Assembly: GCA_029239975.1 (NCBI GenBank)
Contig: JARBTX010000013.1
Location: forward strand, 1 to 62,050
Direction of reading: 5' to 3'
DNA: 62,050 nucleotides
DNA from: Anaerocolumna sp.
GTDB lineage: Bacteria; Bacillota; Clostridia; Lachnospirales; Lachnospiraceae
The notes beneath the pieces are model-generated. The model saw nothing but the letters and a program-made list of their open reading frames with translations. It had not been told where the DNA came from and did no database searches. Positions within the stretch are counted from its first letter, which is position 1. The number at the start of each line of letters is the position of its first letter. Below are positions 52,011-61,953 of the stretch, in pieces. The position numbers and the translations under genes were made by a program.

Positions 52011-54077
52011 TCAATTATCTTTGGTTATATCTTCAATGTCAATCATTAATTGCAGGATTTGAGTTTCCAGTTCATCAATATACCTATTCTTTTCAACTAA
52101 TATTTCTTCTACTCTCTCTTCTATTCTCTCTTCCAGTTTTTCATTTAATTTTTCATTCAGACTTTCTTTAAATTTTACTTCTGCTAAATGAATTGCTTCC
52201 TTATCTTTTTCTTCCTTCTCTTTTAACTCCATAAATTGAGTCACTAAAGAATTATTGTTTTGCTTAAGTTCTTCATTTTTTTCAATCAATTGCTGAATGA
52301 CTTTTGTCTGTTCATCAAGCTGTTTATTTTGCTTCGATATCGCTTTATATTGTGCAATTGCAGAATCTCTTTGTTTATCTAATTCAAGCTTGTTAGCATT
52401 GATAACTTCATCTTTCTGTTTCGCTTTAATTAGTAAAGATTCTTTCTCTGATATTACATCGTTTATTTTTTGTTGAAGTTGACTTGTATCATTATGAGAT
52501 ATTTTAACTTGTTCTAATAAAACTTTATTTTCCTTAGATAATTGTTCAAATTGTTCCTGCTTTTTGTTCATTTCTTTAGCTTGTTGTAATTCATCTTGAT
52601 GAATCTTATATAACTTTTGCTCTAATTGATAAATATGTTGTTTCCTTTGCTCTAGGAGATTTTCCTTATCATTAATTTGTAATTTGTAATCATTTAACTT
52701 TTGCTCAGTTTGTAATTGTAACTTGTTTGAATTTTCTTGTATTCGAGAATTTTCATTTTCATATGTAGCTTGCTGTTCTGATATATCTTTTTGGAATTGA
52801 TTCTTCAAAAAATCTATCTCAAGTTTCGATTGCTTTTGGATTTCTTCCTTTTCTTTTAATAACTTTTGATGGTCATTCGTTGTCATCTGTAGAAGCTGTG
52901 AAACTTCTTTTAATTCGCTCTCAGATGACGAATTAAGTTTTTCTAGTTCACTAATTCTAGATGATAGATTTACTGCTTTTTTGCTGATACTTTCATTTTG
53001 CTCTAAGAGTTTTTCAGTCTCATTTTTAGAATTGTTTATCCTATTTTCAAGTTCCAAAACATAAGTATTCAATTCTTCTTTATCCATTTCTAATGATGAA
53101 TTTTTTTGAGAAAGTAAACTCATTTCTTCCAATAAAGACTTTTCTTTTTCCTTTAATTGTGCATTTAAATTTGTGAGTGATTTAATATCATTTTCGTTAT
53201 GCATTATTTCATTTTTTAATTTATTATTGTCATTAATGCTATTACTTTTTTCAAGTTCAAGATTTTTTATATACTCAGATAATTTTTTGTATTCAAACTC
53301 TTTATCTTTAAGTTGCTCTTTGACTGACAGAAGTTCTTTTTTCTCATGATCAAGTTCAGACATTTTGCTATTTAATAACAAAGACACCTTCTCGAAACTT
53401 TGTTTTGCTTCTTCTGACTCTTGCTCAAATTTCTTTCGATCGATTGAATTTCTCTCTAAATCTTCTTTTTGTACTTTTACTTCTTTCTCCAACCCTTGGA
53501 TAAGATCATTCTTGTTAACTATAATTAAATTCTTTTCTTCAAGTTTTAACTCTAAGCTGTTAGCATTCTTTTTCAGTTGAGATATTTCATTTTCCTTTTC
53601 TGTAAAAATAATTTCTGAATCTTCCAATAATTTTACAAACTCGCTTATTTTATTTTCGCTAACCACTAATTTTTCTTTTTCTGTTAATCTGTCATCTTCA
53701 CTGATTTTTAATCTTTCTTCTAATTCAACATATGATCTCTTCTGCTCTTTTACTATGTTTGATAAACTTTCTTTTTCTACAAGAAAAGCTTTTAGTTTAG
53801 ATTCATAATCTTCCATATAATTGTTCAATTTCAAAATCTGTTCTTCTTTTTTCTTAACATAATCTTCTACTTCGGTAGTAATTTCATTATATTTGGCTAT
53901 TTCATCTTGATAAAATACTATTTTTTGCTGAAGTTGCTTTATTTCCTGTTCTCGTCTTTCTACTATCATTCTGCTTTTATTGTAATTGTCATTTAAATTC
54001 TCTATTATTAACAAACTATTTTCATAGTTTTCTTCTATTTTTAATAATCGTTGTTTTTCTTGTTTTGATAATATCAT
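52011..54077 (-). CDS. Long coiled-coil protein of unknown function
   Basis: 688 residues, almost wholly heptad-patterned and rich in Glu, Lys, Gln and Leu, with no signal peptide or membrane segment. It opens MILSKQEKQRLLKIEENYEN and ends with FKESLNEKLNEKLEERIEER, in which ExLxEKL units repeat. There is no Walker motif or globular head, so it is not an SMC or Rad50 ATPase. It may be a cytoskeletal, scaffold or spore-related filament-former. SD AGGGAAAG about 7 bp upstream. It is flanked by terminators, so probably monocistronic. Confidence 0.75.
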   Translation of the reverse strand: MILSKQEKQRLLKIEENYENSLLIIENLNDNYNKSRMIVERREQEIKQLQQKIVFYQDEIAKYNEITTEVEDYVKKKEEQILKLNNYMEDYESKLKAFLVEKESLSNIVKEQKRSYVELEERLKISEDDRLTEKEKLVVSENKISEFVKLLEDSEIIFTEKENEISQLKKNANSLELKLEEKNLIIVNKNDLIQGLEKEVKVQKEDLERNSIDRKKFEQESEEAKQSFEKVSLLLNSKMSELDHEKKELLSVKEQLKDKEFEYKKLSEYIKNLELEKSNSINDNNKLKNEIMHNENDIKSLTNLNAQLKEKEKSLLEEMSLLSQKNSSLEMDKEELNTYVLELENRINNSKNETEKLLEQNESISKKAVNLSSRISELEKLNSSSESELKEVSQLLQMTTNDHQKLLKEKEEIQKQSKLEIDFLKNQFQKDISEQQATYENENSRIQENSNKLQLQTEQKLNDYKLQINDKENLLEQRKQHIYQLEQKLYKIHQDELQQAKEMNKKQEQFEQLSKENKVLLEQVKISHNDTSQLQQKINDVISEKESLLIKAKQKDEVINANKLELDKQRDSAIAQYKAISKQNKQLDEQTKVIQQLIEKNEELKQNNNSLVTQFMELKEKEEKDKEAIHLAEVKFKESLNEKLNEKLEERIEERVEEILVEKNRYIDELETQILQLMIDIEDITKDN

Positions 54078-54305
54078 TATGACTTTCCCTTCTGTCCGCT
54101 GTCTTTCATTCTAGTAAGTTTCAAATAATAAAGCTATAAACCATTTCATAATGTTTTGGATATATCATAAAAAATGGGTAATTAGATCTATAAGTTCTCT
54201 ATTATACTTGGTTTAGATTTAAAAATCTATATTTTCTAATGTTTTTCTTAATTCTCTTCCATGCTAGAAACTATTATCCCGTATATTTTAATTTTATACT
54301 TAGTA

Positions 54306-54362
54306 AAAGACCCCTCATTTTCAGATATTTCTTTCAAAAACATTTAAAAATAAGCGGTCTTT
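54306..54362 (-). terminator. Putative terminator of the GGDEF-EAL gene
   Basis: AAAGACC (54306-54312) pairs with GGTCTTT (54356-54362) around a long A/T-rich loop; the minus strand then reads TACTAAG after TTTT. Weak. Nothing else is visible in the 54.08-54.41 kb gap. Confidence 0.35.
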
Positions 54363-54409
54363 ATATACTTTATGTATGTGTAATTCTCAATTCACCTTAC
54401 ACTTTTCGT

Positions 54410-56698
54410 CTAACCAATCCAATGTTTTACTATCTCCTTCGCTGGCATTGGTTTTGCAAAATAATATCCTTGAATTTCATCGCAACCTAAACTTTTTAGG
54501 CACTCCCACTGCTCTTTTGTTTCAACACCTTCTGCTATAACTTTGATTCCTTTCACTTTTGCAATATTAATTGCCATCTGTATGATAGAACTTGAGTAAA
54601 CATCATCTTCTATTTTATCAATTAATTCCTTTGCAATTTTTATTCGATCAACTGGGATATTTTTTAAATAGTTTAATGAGGAGTATCCTGTTCCAAAGTC
54701 ATCAATTGCGATCAATACTCCTAGTTTATTTATTTCTTTTAATGTTTCTAATATTTCTATACTGTGTTCGATTTCTTGGCTCTCTGTTATTTCAATTTCA
54801 AATGTTTCAGGTAAGATATCATACCGTTTTAGTGTATTATGTAACCTTTGTACAAAATCTGTTTCCATCAATTGCTTTGATGATACATTAACTGCTATTC
54901 GATAATCATTTCCTGTTTCTTTCTTCCAGGTTGCTAGTTGCTTAGCAGCATTTTCTATAATCCAGTATCCAAGTGGTATAATTAAACCTATTTCTTCTGC
55001 AACTGGAATAAAATCGGAAGGTGAAATAAAATTCTTTTCTTCATCAAACCACCTAATCAATGTTTCAAATCCACATACTGTTCCATTCATACAATAAACC
55101 TGCGGTTGATAATATAGGAGAAATTCATTATCAAATATGACTTTCTTTAATTTTAATTCAATTCTATGTCGATTGTATGTAAATTTTCCTATCTTATCAT
55201 TATACAACTGGATTCTATTATATCCCTTTGCCTTCGCTTGCATCATTGCGATATCAGCGTTTTTAATTAAGTCGTTTGCATTTGTTGTATCAGTAGGAAA
55301 ACAAGAAATTCCAATATTTAAACTCACCCTGATTGGATAATTGTTTATGTAAAAGGATTCACTACATTGTTCTATAATCTGTTCAGCTGTCTTTCTAGCC
55401 ACAAGATCAGCATCCTGATCAATTAACATGATTACAAAAGCATCATCACCATACGAAGCAATAATTCCAAAGTTTTCAGTTGCTATAAAACTAATTGCTT
55501 CAGCCACCTTTTTTACAAGATTATCGGATGTTTCTTTCCCATAAATATATTTAATAGCTTTTGATTTGTTTAAATCTATATAGAGTAATGCAATTTTTTG
55601 ATCTATTTCTATTTTATTTAATGTCTCAGATAATAATGTCTCAAAAAATCTTCGGCTATATAACCCAGATACAAAATCTGTATTAAGTATCTTAATGATT
55701 TCCTCTGTTCGCTCCTCTACCTTTCTCTCAAGTCCTAACACATTCTCTTTTTCTAACTCTAGTAATTTTTCTTGAAAAATGCTTTTTTGTGTAAAGTTAA
55801 TAAGAACGTAGTAAATAAGCAATGCTACAACCAATAAAATAAAATACTGGAGTTGGCTTCTTTTAAAAATTAAAACAACGATAGGAATAAATAATATAAA
55901 GATTTCTACTTCAAACTTATAAAAAATATTTTTTACAGCTTCTTTCGGTATCGAATCTATATTAAGTTTTCCTTTAACATATGCTGAAATTGCCATGACG
56001 GCAAATGAAATCATATAAGCTCCATCTATCCATGAATTAGGTTCATAATTAGAGTAAAAGTATATATAAAAATAAATAAAATCTGTAATCACATACATCA
56101 ATCCGCCTGCAACTAATAACAGATGATGTAAAGGTGGTTTTTTTAATCTTGTAGAAAATATCCAAACATTAATCCATGCATAAATGATAATATCAATAAC
56201 CAAAGAAGCCATTGATATCGGATCTGATAAAAGGAGTAAAACTTTTGTATTTGATTGTTCAAATACAAATAGCCATAGGAGTACAGCCATACATATTGAT
56301 ACAATTAAAGTATCCAACATGGCTTGTATTTTGTTCATTTTTTTTAAGTCTTGATAACCCGTAAAAAATACAGCTAGAAATAATAAAAGATTCGTCACAA
56401 AATACCCATATGCAGTTATTAAATCATCTTGAGGATTACTATGTAAAATCAACGTTTGAATTCCCCACCAAAGATCACTTACAAACCAACTAAATATTGA
56501 TAACGTTAATAACCAGCCAAAGCAAACCATATTCTTATTTTTCTGTTGTATAACATATCCATAAAAAATGTAACCTGAAATAACAAATACTAAAATCGGT
56601 GATACCATATCACCAATCGTATTATTGTTTGTTATAATAGCAAATATATACGAAAGACTAATCAATACTAAAAAGAATGTCCATAATCTTCTATTCAT
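54410..56698 (-). CDS. Membrane GGDEF-EAL protein, likely c-di-GMP phosphodiesterase
   Basis: 762 residues. About ten membrane segments (1-310) form a sensor-like region. A GGDEF domain (about 340-500) is degenerate: the signature reads SYGDDAFVIML (GDDAF instead of GGDEF) and has no RxxD I-site, so it should not make c-di-GMP. The EAL domain (about 510-762) keeps the catalytic elements: GFETLIRW (ETL variant), AVNVSSKQL, EITESQEIE, AIDDFGTGYSSLNYLKNI, IKIAKELI, VIAEGVET and EIQGYYFAKPM. I predict an active phosphodiesterase regulated by the degenerate domain. SD TAGGAGG. Confidence 0.9.
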   Translation of the reverse strand: MNRRLWTFFLVLISLSYIFAIITNNNTIGDMVSPILVFVISGYIFYGYVIQQKNKNMVCFGWLLTLSIFSWFVSDLWWGIQTLILHSNPQDDLITAYGYFVTNLLLFLAVFFTGYQDLKKMNKIQAMLDTLIVSICMAVLLWLFVFEQSNTKVLLLLSDPISMASLVIDIIIYAWINVWIFSTRLKKPPLHHLLLVAGGLMYVITDFIYFYIYFYSNYEPNSWIDGAYMISFAVMAISAYVKGKLNIDSIPKEAVKNIFYKFEVEIFILFIPIVVLIFKRSQLQYFILLVVALLIYYVLINFTQKSIFQEKLLELEKENVLGLERKVEERTEEIIKILNTDFVSGLYSRRFFETLLSETLNKIEIDQKIALLYIDLNKSKAIKYIYGKETSDNLVKKVAEAISFIATENFGIIASYGDDAFVIMLIDQDADLVARKTAEQIIEQCSESFYINNYPIRVSLNIGISCFPTDTTNANDLIKNADIAMMQAKAKGYNRIQLYNDKIGKFTYNRHRIELKLKKVIFDNEFLLYYQPQVYCMNGTVCGFETLIRWFDEEKNFISPSDFIPVAEEIGLIIPLGYWIIENAAKQLATWKKETGNDYRIAVNVSSKQLMETDFVQRLHNTLKRYDILPETFEIEITESQEIEHSIEILETLKEINKLGVLIAIDDFGTGYSSLNYLKNIPVDRIKIAKELIDKIEDDVYSSSIIQMAINIAKVKGIKVIAEGVETKEQWECLKSLGCDEIQGYYFAKPMPAKEIVKHWIG

Positions 56699-56912
56699 CT
56701 TTTGGGCCTCCTAATGTGTAAACTCTATCTTTTGTAGAATGCAATACCTTTTTAGTCTTATTATCAGTTTTTTAAACATCATTTGCATTAAAATTGAATA
56801 AATGTAATTAACCTTCACTCAAATTCATTATACTGAGCATTACCTTTATAATAACATATTATCGGAAATCATGTTGTACTAAATGTTACCATATATGTAG
56901 AAATATTACACC

Positions 56913-56980
56913 TAGTGAAAAATCGCATCTAGTGAAAAATGGCAATTAGTGAAAAATGGCAATTAGTGAAAAATGGCATG
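56913..56980. repeat. Tandem repeat, 17 bp, four copies
   Basis: Units of AGTGAAAAATGGCAATT; the first reads AGTGAAAAATCGCATCT. The last unit runs into the terminator stem at 56975. On the minus strand each unit repeats the terminator tail GCCATTTTTCACTA, so the array duplicates the 3' part of the terminator. Confidence 0.9.
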
Positions 56981-57000
56981 AAAGTTAGAACTTTCATGCC
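56975..57000 (-). terminator. Terminator of the zinc-ribbon protein gene
   Basis: GGCATGAAAGTT (56975-56986) pairs perfectly with AACTTTCATGCC (56989-57000) with a 2-nt loop; the minus strand continues ATTTTTC. Confidence 0.85.
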
Positions 57001-57030
57001 AAATAATTAAATCCATTTTTATATATGTAT

Positions 57031-59733
57031 TTATTCATTCATTTTAGAGCCACATTTCGGACAAAGATTATCTCCTTTATATACAAATCCACACCTATAA
57101 CAACATTTTACGGTATGTTTCTCTTTTGCTATATAGGATATATCCCTAGATTCTGGTTTCTCTTTTAAATAAGTAATAAACTCATTTAATACAGTTGCAA
57201 ATTGTTTTAAATCAGATAGTTGAAGAGAATTTGATAGTTTTACTTTTCTATTTTGATTCATATATGCATATAAACCAAAATTTATCATCCCTTTTTCAGC
57301 AATAATATTATCAATCTTCATAATATCAATAACACCCGATTCAAATAAACTATTATAAAAAATATGATCCGGTGTCAAGACAAATCCACTTGTTCCATTT
57401 GCTTTAACTGAGGCGTCACATATTAGAATGGGAAATTCATATCGTCCTCTAGATTCTGCAAAACTATTTAAAGCTTTATTTATGATTATGCTTTCTTCAT
57501 CATTATGATTTGATCTAACTCCACTTCTTACATCATAGTAATGAATTCTGGTATTATTTATTTTTATCTTGTCCATTTCTTTTGATATCTTACTTACCAA
57601 CTTTTCACATTCGTTTCTTTTTATTTTAGTTAATCGTTGTTCAATTGTTTCTAACGTTTTAGATTTTAATTCTGGTAGCAAGTCTTTTAAAGAGATTTCT
57701 TCTAAGGCTTCTAAACCTTCTTCAAATGTCAGATTTGCTGGATCATGGCAAATTGTATATATAGTTTTTTCATCAATATTATATATCTTATCATAGATAT
57801 TCTCAAGAAATGGTTTGACATTATTTTCATCAAAGTCTTCTGTTTTTAATTTTTGATATAGACTCATATAAGTACTTCGATCTCTTGCGTTAGCACGCTT
57901 AATATAAGAGACTATTTCTTGTTTTTCAGCTTCCACTCTCATATTATCTAAATGTTTCTTGTAACTACTATAATCTATTTCCTTATATTGTTCTATTGTT
58001 TCATTCAGCTGTATATACTGTGCTTTACTAATATTGGCTGGTATTTTTAAGCGAAGTGCATCCAATTCCCTTTTCCCTTGTTTTTCCATCATATCTTTTA
58101 AAGAAATGATAAATGGTTCTTTTATACTGTAATTGTAGTCAGCTTTTTTAAGATCCTCAAAAACACGATGGATATGTATATAATTTTTATCTTTACAAGA
58201 TTCCACTTTTTGTAACAGTTCAGTTACTTTATTTTTTTTTGCTGCGTTACCTACAATATTATCTTTTATCGTTAAATCTGTTCTTAAATCAGATATGATA
58301 GGTTGTATGTTAATACTAGAATTCGTCATTGAATTTTGAGATGAAATAAGTGTTTCTTTCCTCATTGATTCATGGAGTTGATTATTTACTTGTTTCCTAT
58401 CAGTGTTATACTGTAAAATATAGTTAGGTTTAATCTTAACAGGTTTTTCAACTTTATGTATTGATTTTCTTTTTTTATTGTCTTTTAATTTATGTCTTCT
58501 TTCTTTGGTTAATCTATTAGTCAAAGCTTGGGTTTTATTCTCATTCACTGTCTCTATTGTAAGTTTTGAATTCTTGTGTTTCTTTATTTCATTTAAATTA
58601 TCATCCTTCTCTTGTTTTGGATATCTTCTACTGATTAATACATTCTCAACAGCTTGGTAAAATTTATTTGTACTTTCCTTAGGATAAAAACCCGAATCCA
58701 TTTTATCCTGTAATTCTACAATCTCTTTATCCGATAATAATTCCATATCCGTACAGATTGCTTCTAATTGTTCTTCTCCATTTTTTTTACTTTTAAAGTA
58801 ATCTACTTCATATTCATTAAAATTACAATTTGAACTTTTTTCACCTTGTTTTCCAATTAATTCTATGTAATCTGCATAGGCCTCTGAATCATCTTCAAAA
58901 TCAAGAGCAAAGACACTCCCATCTATTAAAAGCATATGTGGTTTCGGTGTAAAGAGTTGATGACAAGTAGTACAAGTATATGCTCTAGCCAAATAGATTC
59001 CTTTCTCATCTGACTCTATTAACAATTCCTTACCGTAAGGATAAACAACCATATAAAGCTTATCTTTACAAATAGGGCATAAATAGGAAACTCGATAAAA
59101 ATTGTTACCAATACGTGCTTTCATCTTATCATATTCAGTTAATTTTTCCTTTTCGAAAGCATAATGTCCGCTTGTCCAAACAATTTTCCGCCATAGACCA
59201 ATATCATATTTATTATGAACTTTATCTTTATCTATATTTTCAACTTCTGAATTTTCTGTTCCATCTTCCTTTTGTATCTGTTCTTTTAATATTAACTCTA
59301 TTATCTCTTCATATGTAATTAAAATTCCATTCCTTACAAACTTTAGATTATCGTCGGTAAGGATTGGTTCAACATTTATCTGTTTTAAAAAGTTTCCAAA
59401 CAAACTATTTATCTGTTGGTAATCCTTTTCCACAGTAAGTCCTTTAATCTTTCCCCATTTTCCAAAAGTATATAGAGTCATATTTATCACATTAACTAAT
59501 AGTTCGTTATCTGTAATCTGCTGAGTTTTTTCTTCCACGAGAGTTACTTCAGCTGTATTGCAACTTATCACTTTCGTTCCAAAATCAAATACTAATATAG
59601 TACTTTTTCCATGTAGTATTAGATTATTGTTTTTAATTAGAAATAGTTCTGTCCATTTATGATTAATACCCATGGTATTAATCAACTTATTAAATATTAC
59701 CTTTAAGTCAGTACTTGCTTTTAATATAATCAT
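57031..59733 (-). CDS. Large cytosolic protein with two zinc-ribbon-like motifs
   Basis: 900 residues, no signal or membrane segment. Residues 1-150 have an alpha/beta pattern (KASTDLKVIFNKLINTMGIN). CPIC (about 222-225) and CTTC (257-260) form one treble-clef-like pair around YPYGKELLIESDEKGIYLAR. A basic, low-complexity linker (about 380-440) follows, then a long helical part (550-720), a PH-like beta domain (YEFPILICDASVKANGTSGF, VLTPDHIFYNSLFESGVIDI) and a C-terminal zinc ribbon CYRCGFVYKGDNLCPKCGSK. I do not recognise the full protein. The beta domain resembles bacterial PH-type modules. The start at 59733 has AAGGAAG 10 bp upstream; ATG at 59742 abuts it. Confidence 0.65.
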   Translation of the reverse strand: MIILKASTDLKVIFNKLINTMGINHKWTELFLIKNNNLILHGKSTILVFDFGTKVISCNTAEVTLVEEKTQQITDNELLVNVINMTLYTFGKWGKIKGLTVEKDYQQINSLFGNFLKQINVEPILTDDNLKFVRNGILITYEEIIELILKEQIQKEDGTENSEVENIDKDKVHNKYDIGLWRKIVWTSGHYAFEKEKLTEYDKMKARIGNNFYRVSYLCPICKDKLYMVVYPYGKELLIESDEKGIYLARAYTCTTCHQLFTPKPHMLLIDGSVFALDFEDDSEAYADYIELIGKQGEKSSNCNFNEYEVDYFKSKKNGEEQLEAICTDMELLSDKEIVELQDKMDSGFYPKESTNKFYQAVENVLISRRYPKQEKDDNLNEIKKHKNSKLTIETVNENKTQALTNRLTKERRHKLKDNKKRKSIHKVEKPVKIKPNYILQYNTDRKQVNNQLHESMRKETLISSQNSMTNSSINIQPIISDLRTDLTIKDNIVGNAAKKNKVTELLQKVESCKDKNYIHIHRVFEDLKKADYNYSIKEPFIISLKDMMEKQGKRELDALRLKIPANISKAQYIQLNETIEQYKEIDYSSYKKHLDNMRVEAEKQEIVSYIKRANARDRSTYMSLYQKLKTEDFDENNVKPFLENIYDKIYNIDEKTIYTICHDPANLTFEEGLEALEEISLKDLLPELKSKTLETIEQRLTKIKRNECEKLVSKISKEMDKIKINNTRIHYYDVRSGVRSNHNDEESIIINKALNSFAESRGRYEFPILICDASVKANGTSGFVLTPDHIFYNSLFESGVIDIMKIDNIIAEKGMINFGLYAYMNQNRKVKLSNSLQLSDLKQFATVLNEFITYLKEKPESRDISYIAKEKHTVKCCYRCGFVYKGDNLCPKCGSKMNE

Positions 59734-59905
59734 ATTAATCATACTTCCTTTATCTAGTACTTTACCATTAAAATTATATTAACTTTATCGACATGAAACA
59801 ATCTTTTCTAAATAGGTGCGTCATAACAATCTAAATTTTACAATTATTTTAAACGGCTGTTATTTATATTTAGTCTTTCAATTATATTACAGTAGCAAGT
59901 ACAAT

Positions 59906-59954
59906 AAAAAAGCTTGGTACTCACATAATTTTTTAATGAGTTCCAAGCTTTTTT
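59906..59954. terminator. Terminator after the GGDEF-HD-GYP gene
   Basis: AAAAAGCTTGG with adjacent ACTCA (59906-59923) pairs with TGAGTTCCAAGCTTTTTT (59937-59954); T-rich on both strands. Confidence 0.85.
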
Positions 59955-59986
59955 ATGATTTGAACTTTAGAATAAAATATATATTG

Positions 59987-61663
59987 TTATATTGATTTTA
60001 GGGCTTCTACAAATTTACCTGCTAGTACTGGGTCAAAATGAGTACCCCTACATCTTTCTATTTCTTCAAAGGCTTCCTCAAAAGTTTTTGTTTTTTGATA
60101 AGGTCTCTGATTTGTCATGGCATCAAAGGAATCAACTATTGTTAAAACTCGAGCTAAATAACATATGTTTTCTGCTTTTAAGCCATTTGGATAACCAGTG
60201 CCATCATATTTTTCATGATGTTGTAAAACAATAGGTACCACCTTTTCGAAGCCTTTAATTTGACTTAAAATATCTGCACTATCCTGAGGATGTTTTTTTA
60301 ATTCTTCCCATTCTTCTTTGGTAAGCTTATTATTTGTAATAAGTATTTCTTTCGCAACATTAATTTTGCCTAAATCATGTAGATATGCACCATATAGCAA
60401 TAATCTTTTATCTTCACTTGACATTTGAAGATAATCAGCAAAGATATTACAATAATTGAACACTCTTTCCACATGCTTGTATGTATAGGTATCCCTAGAG
60501 TTTATAACTGTTATCAGTGTTTTTAACGGTTTTATATCCTCTAATAGATTAGTGTTATTATCACTTACATCTTTTACTTGATCGAATATAGACGAATATA
60601 CTTCAACTTTATTTCTGCGTAAAAATTTTGCTCTATATAAAGCCAAATCTGCGTTCTCAATAAGATCCTTGCTATTTTCAGTTTCATTATTAAAGGTGGA
60701 AACTCCAATAGAAAGAGTCATTTTTCCATGGTCTAAATGCTCTTTTCCATAACAATCATAACTACACACTGCTTCTCTTATTCTGTTAGCAACCAAAATA
60801 GCCTCTTCCTTGTTTGTATCAGGTAAAATGATACAAAATTCATCTCCACCATAACGACAAAGTATATCCTTCACTCTAATATTATCACGAAGAATTTTTG
60901 TTATTTCTTTTAACAATTCATCCCCCTTTGAGTGACCATACATATCATTGTATTTCTTGAAATAATCAAGATCTATCATTAATAAAGAAAGGGTTGTATT
61001 ACTTTTTTTACTATCTTCACATAATGTTTCTATATTTTCGTAAAAGTATCTATGATTATAGGTTCCTGTCAATCCATCTTTGTTTGCATAATCGATTAAA
61101 TCTTGTATGTGGGACTTTTCAAGCTTTACGTAAAATCCCAATGTCCATGAAACAATGTAAAACATGGCAATGAGTGCTATATCATTTTCAAATTGCACGT
61201 TAACACCATTATTATTACCAAATATAAAGTCCATTGCTATAATAACTCCGGATGAAATAGAAGCGATAATAAGACCGGTTTTCATATCATATTCAATGGT
61301 ATAAGAAATGATAATAAATAAAAAGATAAATTTATTATAACTTTCGTTAGCACCACTTACATAAATAGAAACTATAAAAACTATAAGAAATATAACCATT
61401 TCTAAACCTTGTAAAATTTTGTTATTTTCATTCCGATTAAAAATAAACATTAAGAAAAACATTAACAAGCAAAAAATAATTAATATCATACTAATTGCAA
61501 AAGTAATATTATTATTATAAATAGAATTTATTTCTAAGCTCTGAGAAAAATATTGGAATAATGGAATTGCAGAAAAGAAAAGAGCGAGTATTTTTAAAGT
61601 AAAAAACATGGTTCTAATCTGTTCTTTTTTCTTATTATCTAATTTAGGGAAGTTTCTTACCAA
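59987..61663 (-). CDS. Membrane GGDEF / HD-GYP hybrid c-di-GMP enzyme
   Basis: 558 residues. Six or so membrane segments (25-185) come first, then a GGDEF domain (about 195-355) with intact CRYGGDEFCIILPDTN and an I-site RxxD five residues before it (RVKDILCRYGGDEF), then an HD-GYP domain (about 370-558) with HDLGKI, QHHEKYDGTGYPNG and the C-terminal RGTHFDPVLAGKF. Both cyclase and phosphodiesterase activity are predicted. The start is TTG at 61661-61663 with AGAAGG 8 bp upstream. It lies immediately downstream of agrD, separated by a terminator. Confidence 0.92.
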   Translation of the reverse strand: MVRNFPKLDNKKKEQIRTMFFTLKILALFFSAIPLFQYFSQSLEINSIYNNNITFAISMILIIFCLLMFFLMFIFNRNENNKILQGLEMVIFLIVFIVSIYVSGANESYNKFIFLFIIISYTIEYDMKTGLIIASISSGVIIAMDFIFGNNNGVNVQFENDIALIAMFYIVSWTLGFYVKLEKSHIQDLIDYANKDGLTGTYNHRYFYENIETLCEDSKKSNTTLSLLMIDLDYFKKYNDMYGHSKGDELLKEITKILRDNIRVKDILCRYGGDEFCIILPDTNKEEAILVANRIREAVCSYDCYGKEHLDHGKMTLSIGVSTFNNETENSKDLIENADLALYRAKFLRRNKVEVYSSIFDQVKDVSDNNTNLLEDIKPLKTLITVINSRDTYTYKHVERVFNYCNIFADYLQMSSEDKRLLLYGAYLHDLGKINVAKEILITNNKLTKEEWEELKKHPQDSADILSQIKGFEKVVPIVLQHHEKYDGTGYPNGLKAENICYLARVLTIVDSFDAMTNQRPYQKTKTFEEAFEEIERCRGTHFDPVLAGKFVEALKSI

Positions 61664-61701
61664 TTATGTTACCTTCTTCCTATTAATTATAAATTAGATT
61701 A

Positions 61702-61728
61702 AAGACTTGTGTAATGAACACAAGTCTT
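61702..61728 (-). terminator. Terminator of agrBD
   Basis: AAGACTTGTGT (61702-61712) pairs with ACACAAGTCTT (61718-61728), 11 nt after the agrD stop; the tail TTAATCTAATTTATAATT is weakly T-rich, so some read-through into the GGDEF-HD-GYP gene is possible. Confidence 0.7.
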
Positions 61729-61739
61729 TAACCTTGGAA

Positions 61740-61868
61740 TTACTTATCTCTCAAACTTTTAGGTTCTTCAGGTTGATAGACGAAAAAGTAGCAAGCTGAT
61801 GTTGCTATTGTTGTAGCAAATACAGTTGCTAATGCAGCAATAAGAGCTAATAAATTTTTTTTCTTCAT
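61740..61868 (-). CDS. agrD: AgrD-type cyclic autoinducer peptide precursor
   Basis: 42 residues, too short for most gene finders. It has the three AgrD parts: an amphipathic, basic leader (MKKKNLLALIAALATVFATT), the peptide core around Cys26 (ATSACYFFV), and the acidic C-terminal recognition tail YQPEEPKSLRDK with the conserved P-K-x-L. By analogy to S. aureus AgrD (CDFIM then DEVEVPKEL), the thiolactone ring should be Cys26 to Val30. SD AAAGGTGG is 8 bp upstream. The end of a probable agrB lies 85 bp upstream. AgrC/AgrA would lie outside the window. Confidence 0.9.
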   Translation of the reverse strand: MKKKNLLALIAALATVFATTIATSACYFFVYQPEEPKSLRDK

Positions 61869-61953
61869 ATTAACAACCACCTTTCATAAGTTTTTCTATG
61901 GCACACAACATATCACATATTAATATGTGTAATGTCCTAACATATTAGGATTT

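Noticed and set aside
56881..56990. The 17-bp direct repeats as a CRISPR array
   Set aside because: The repeats are contiguous, with no unique spacers, and no cas genes are near.
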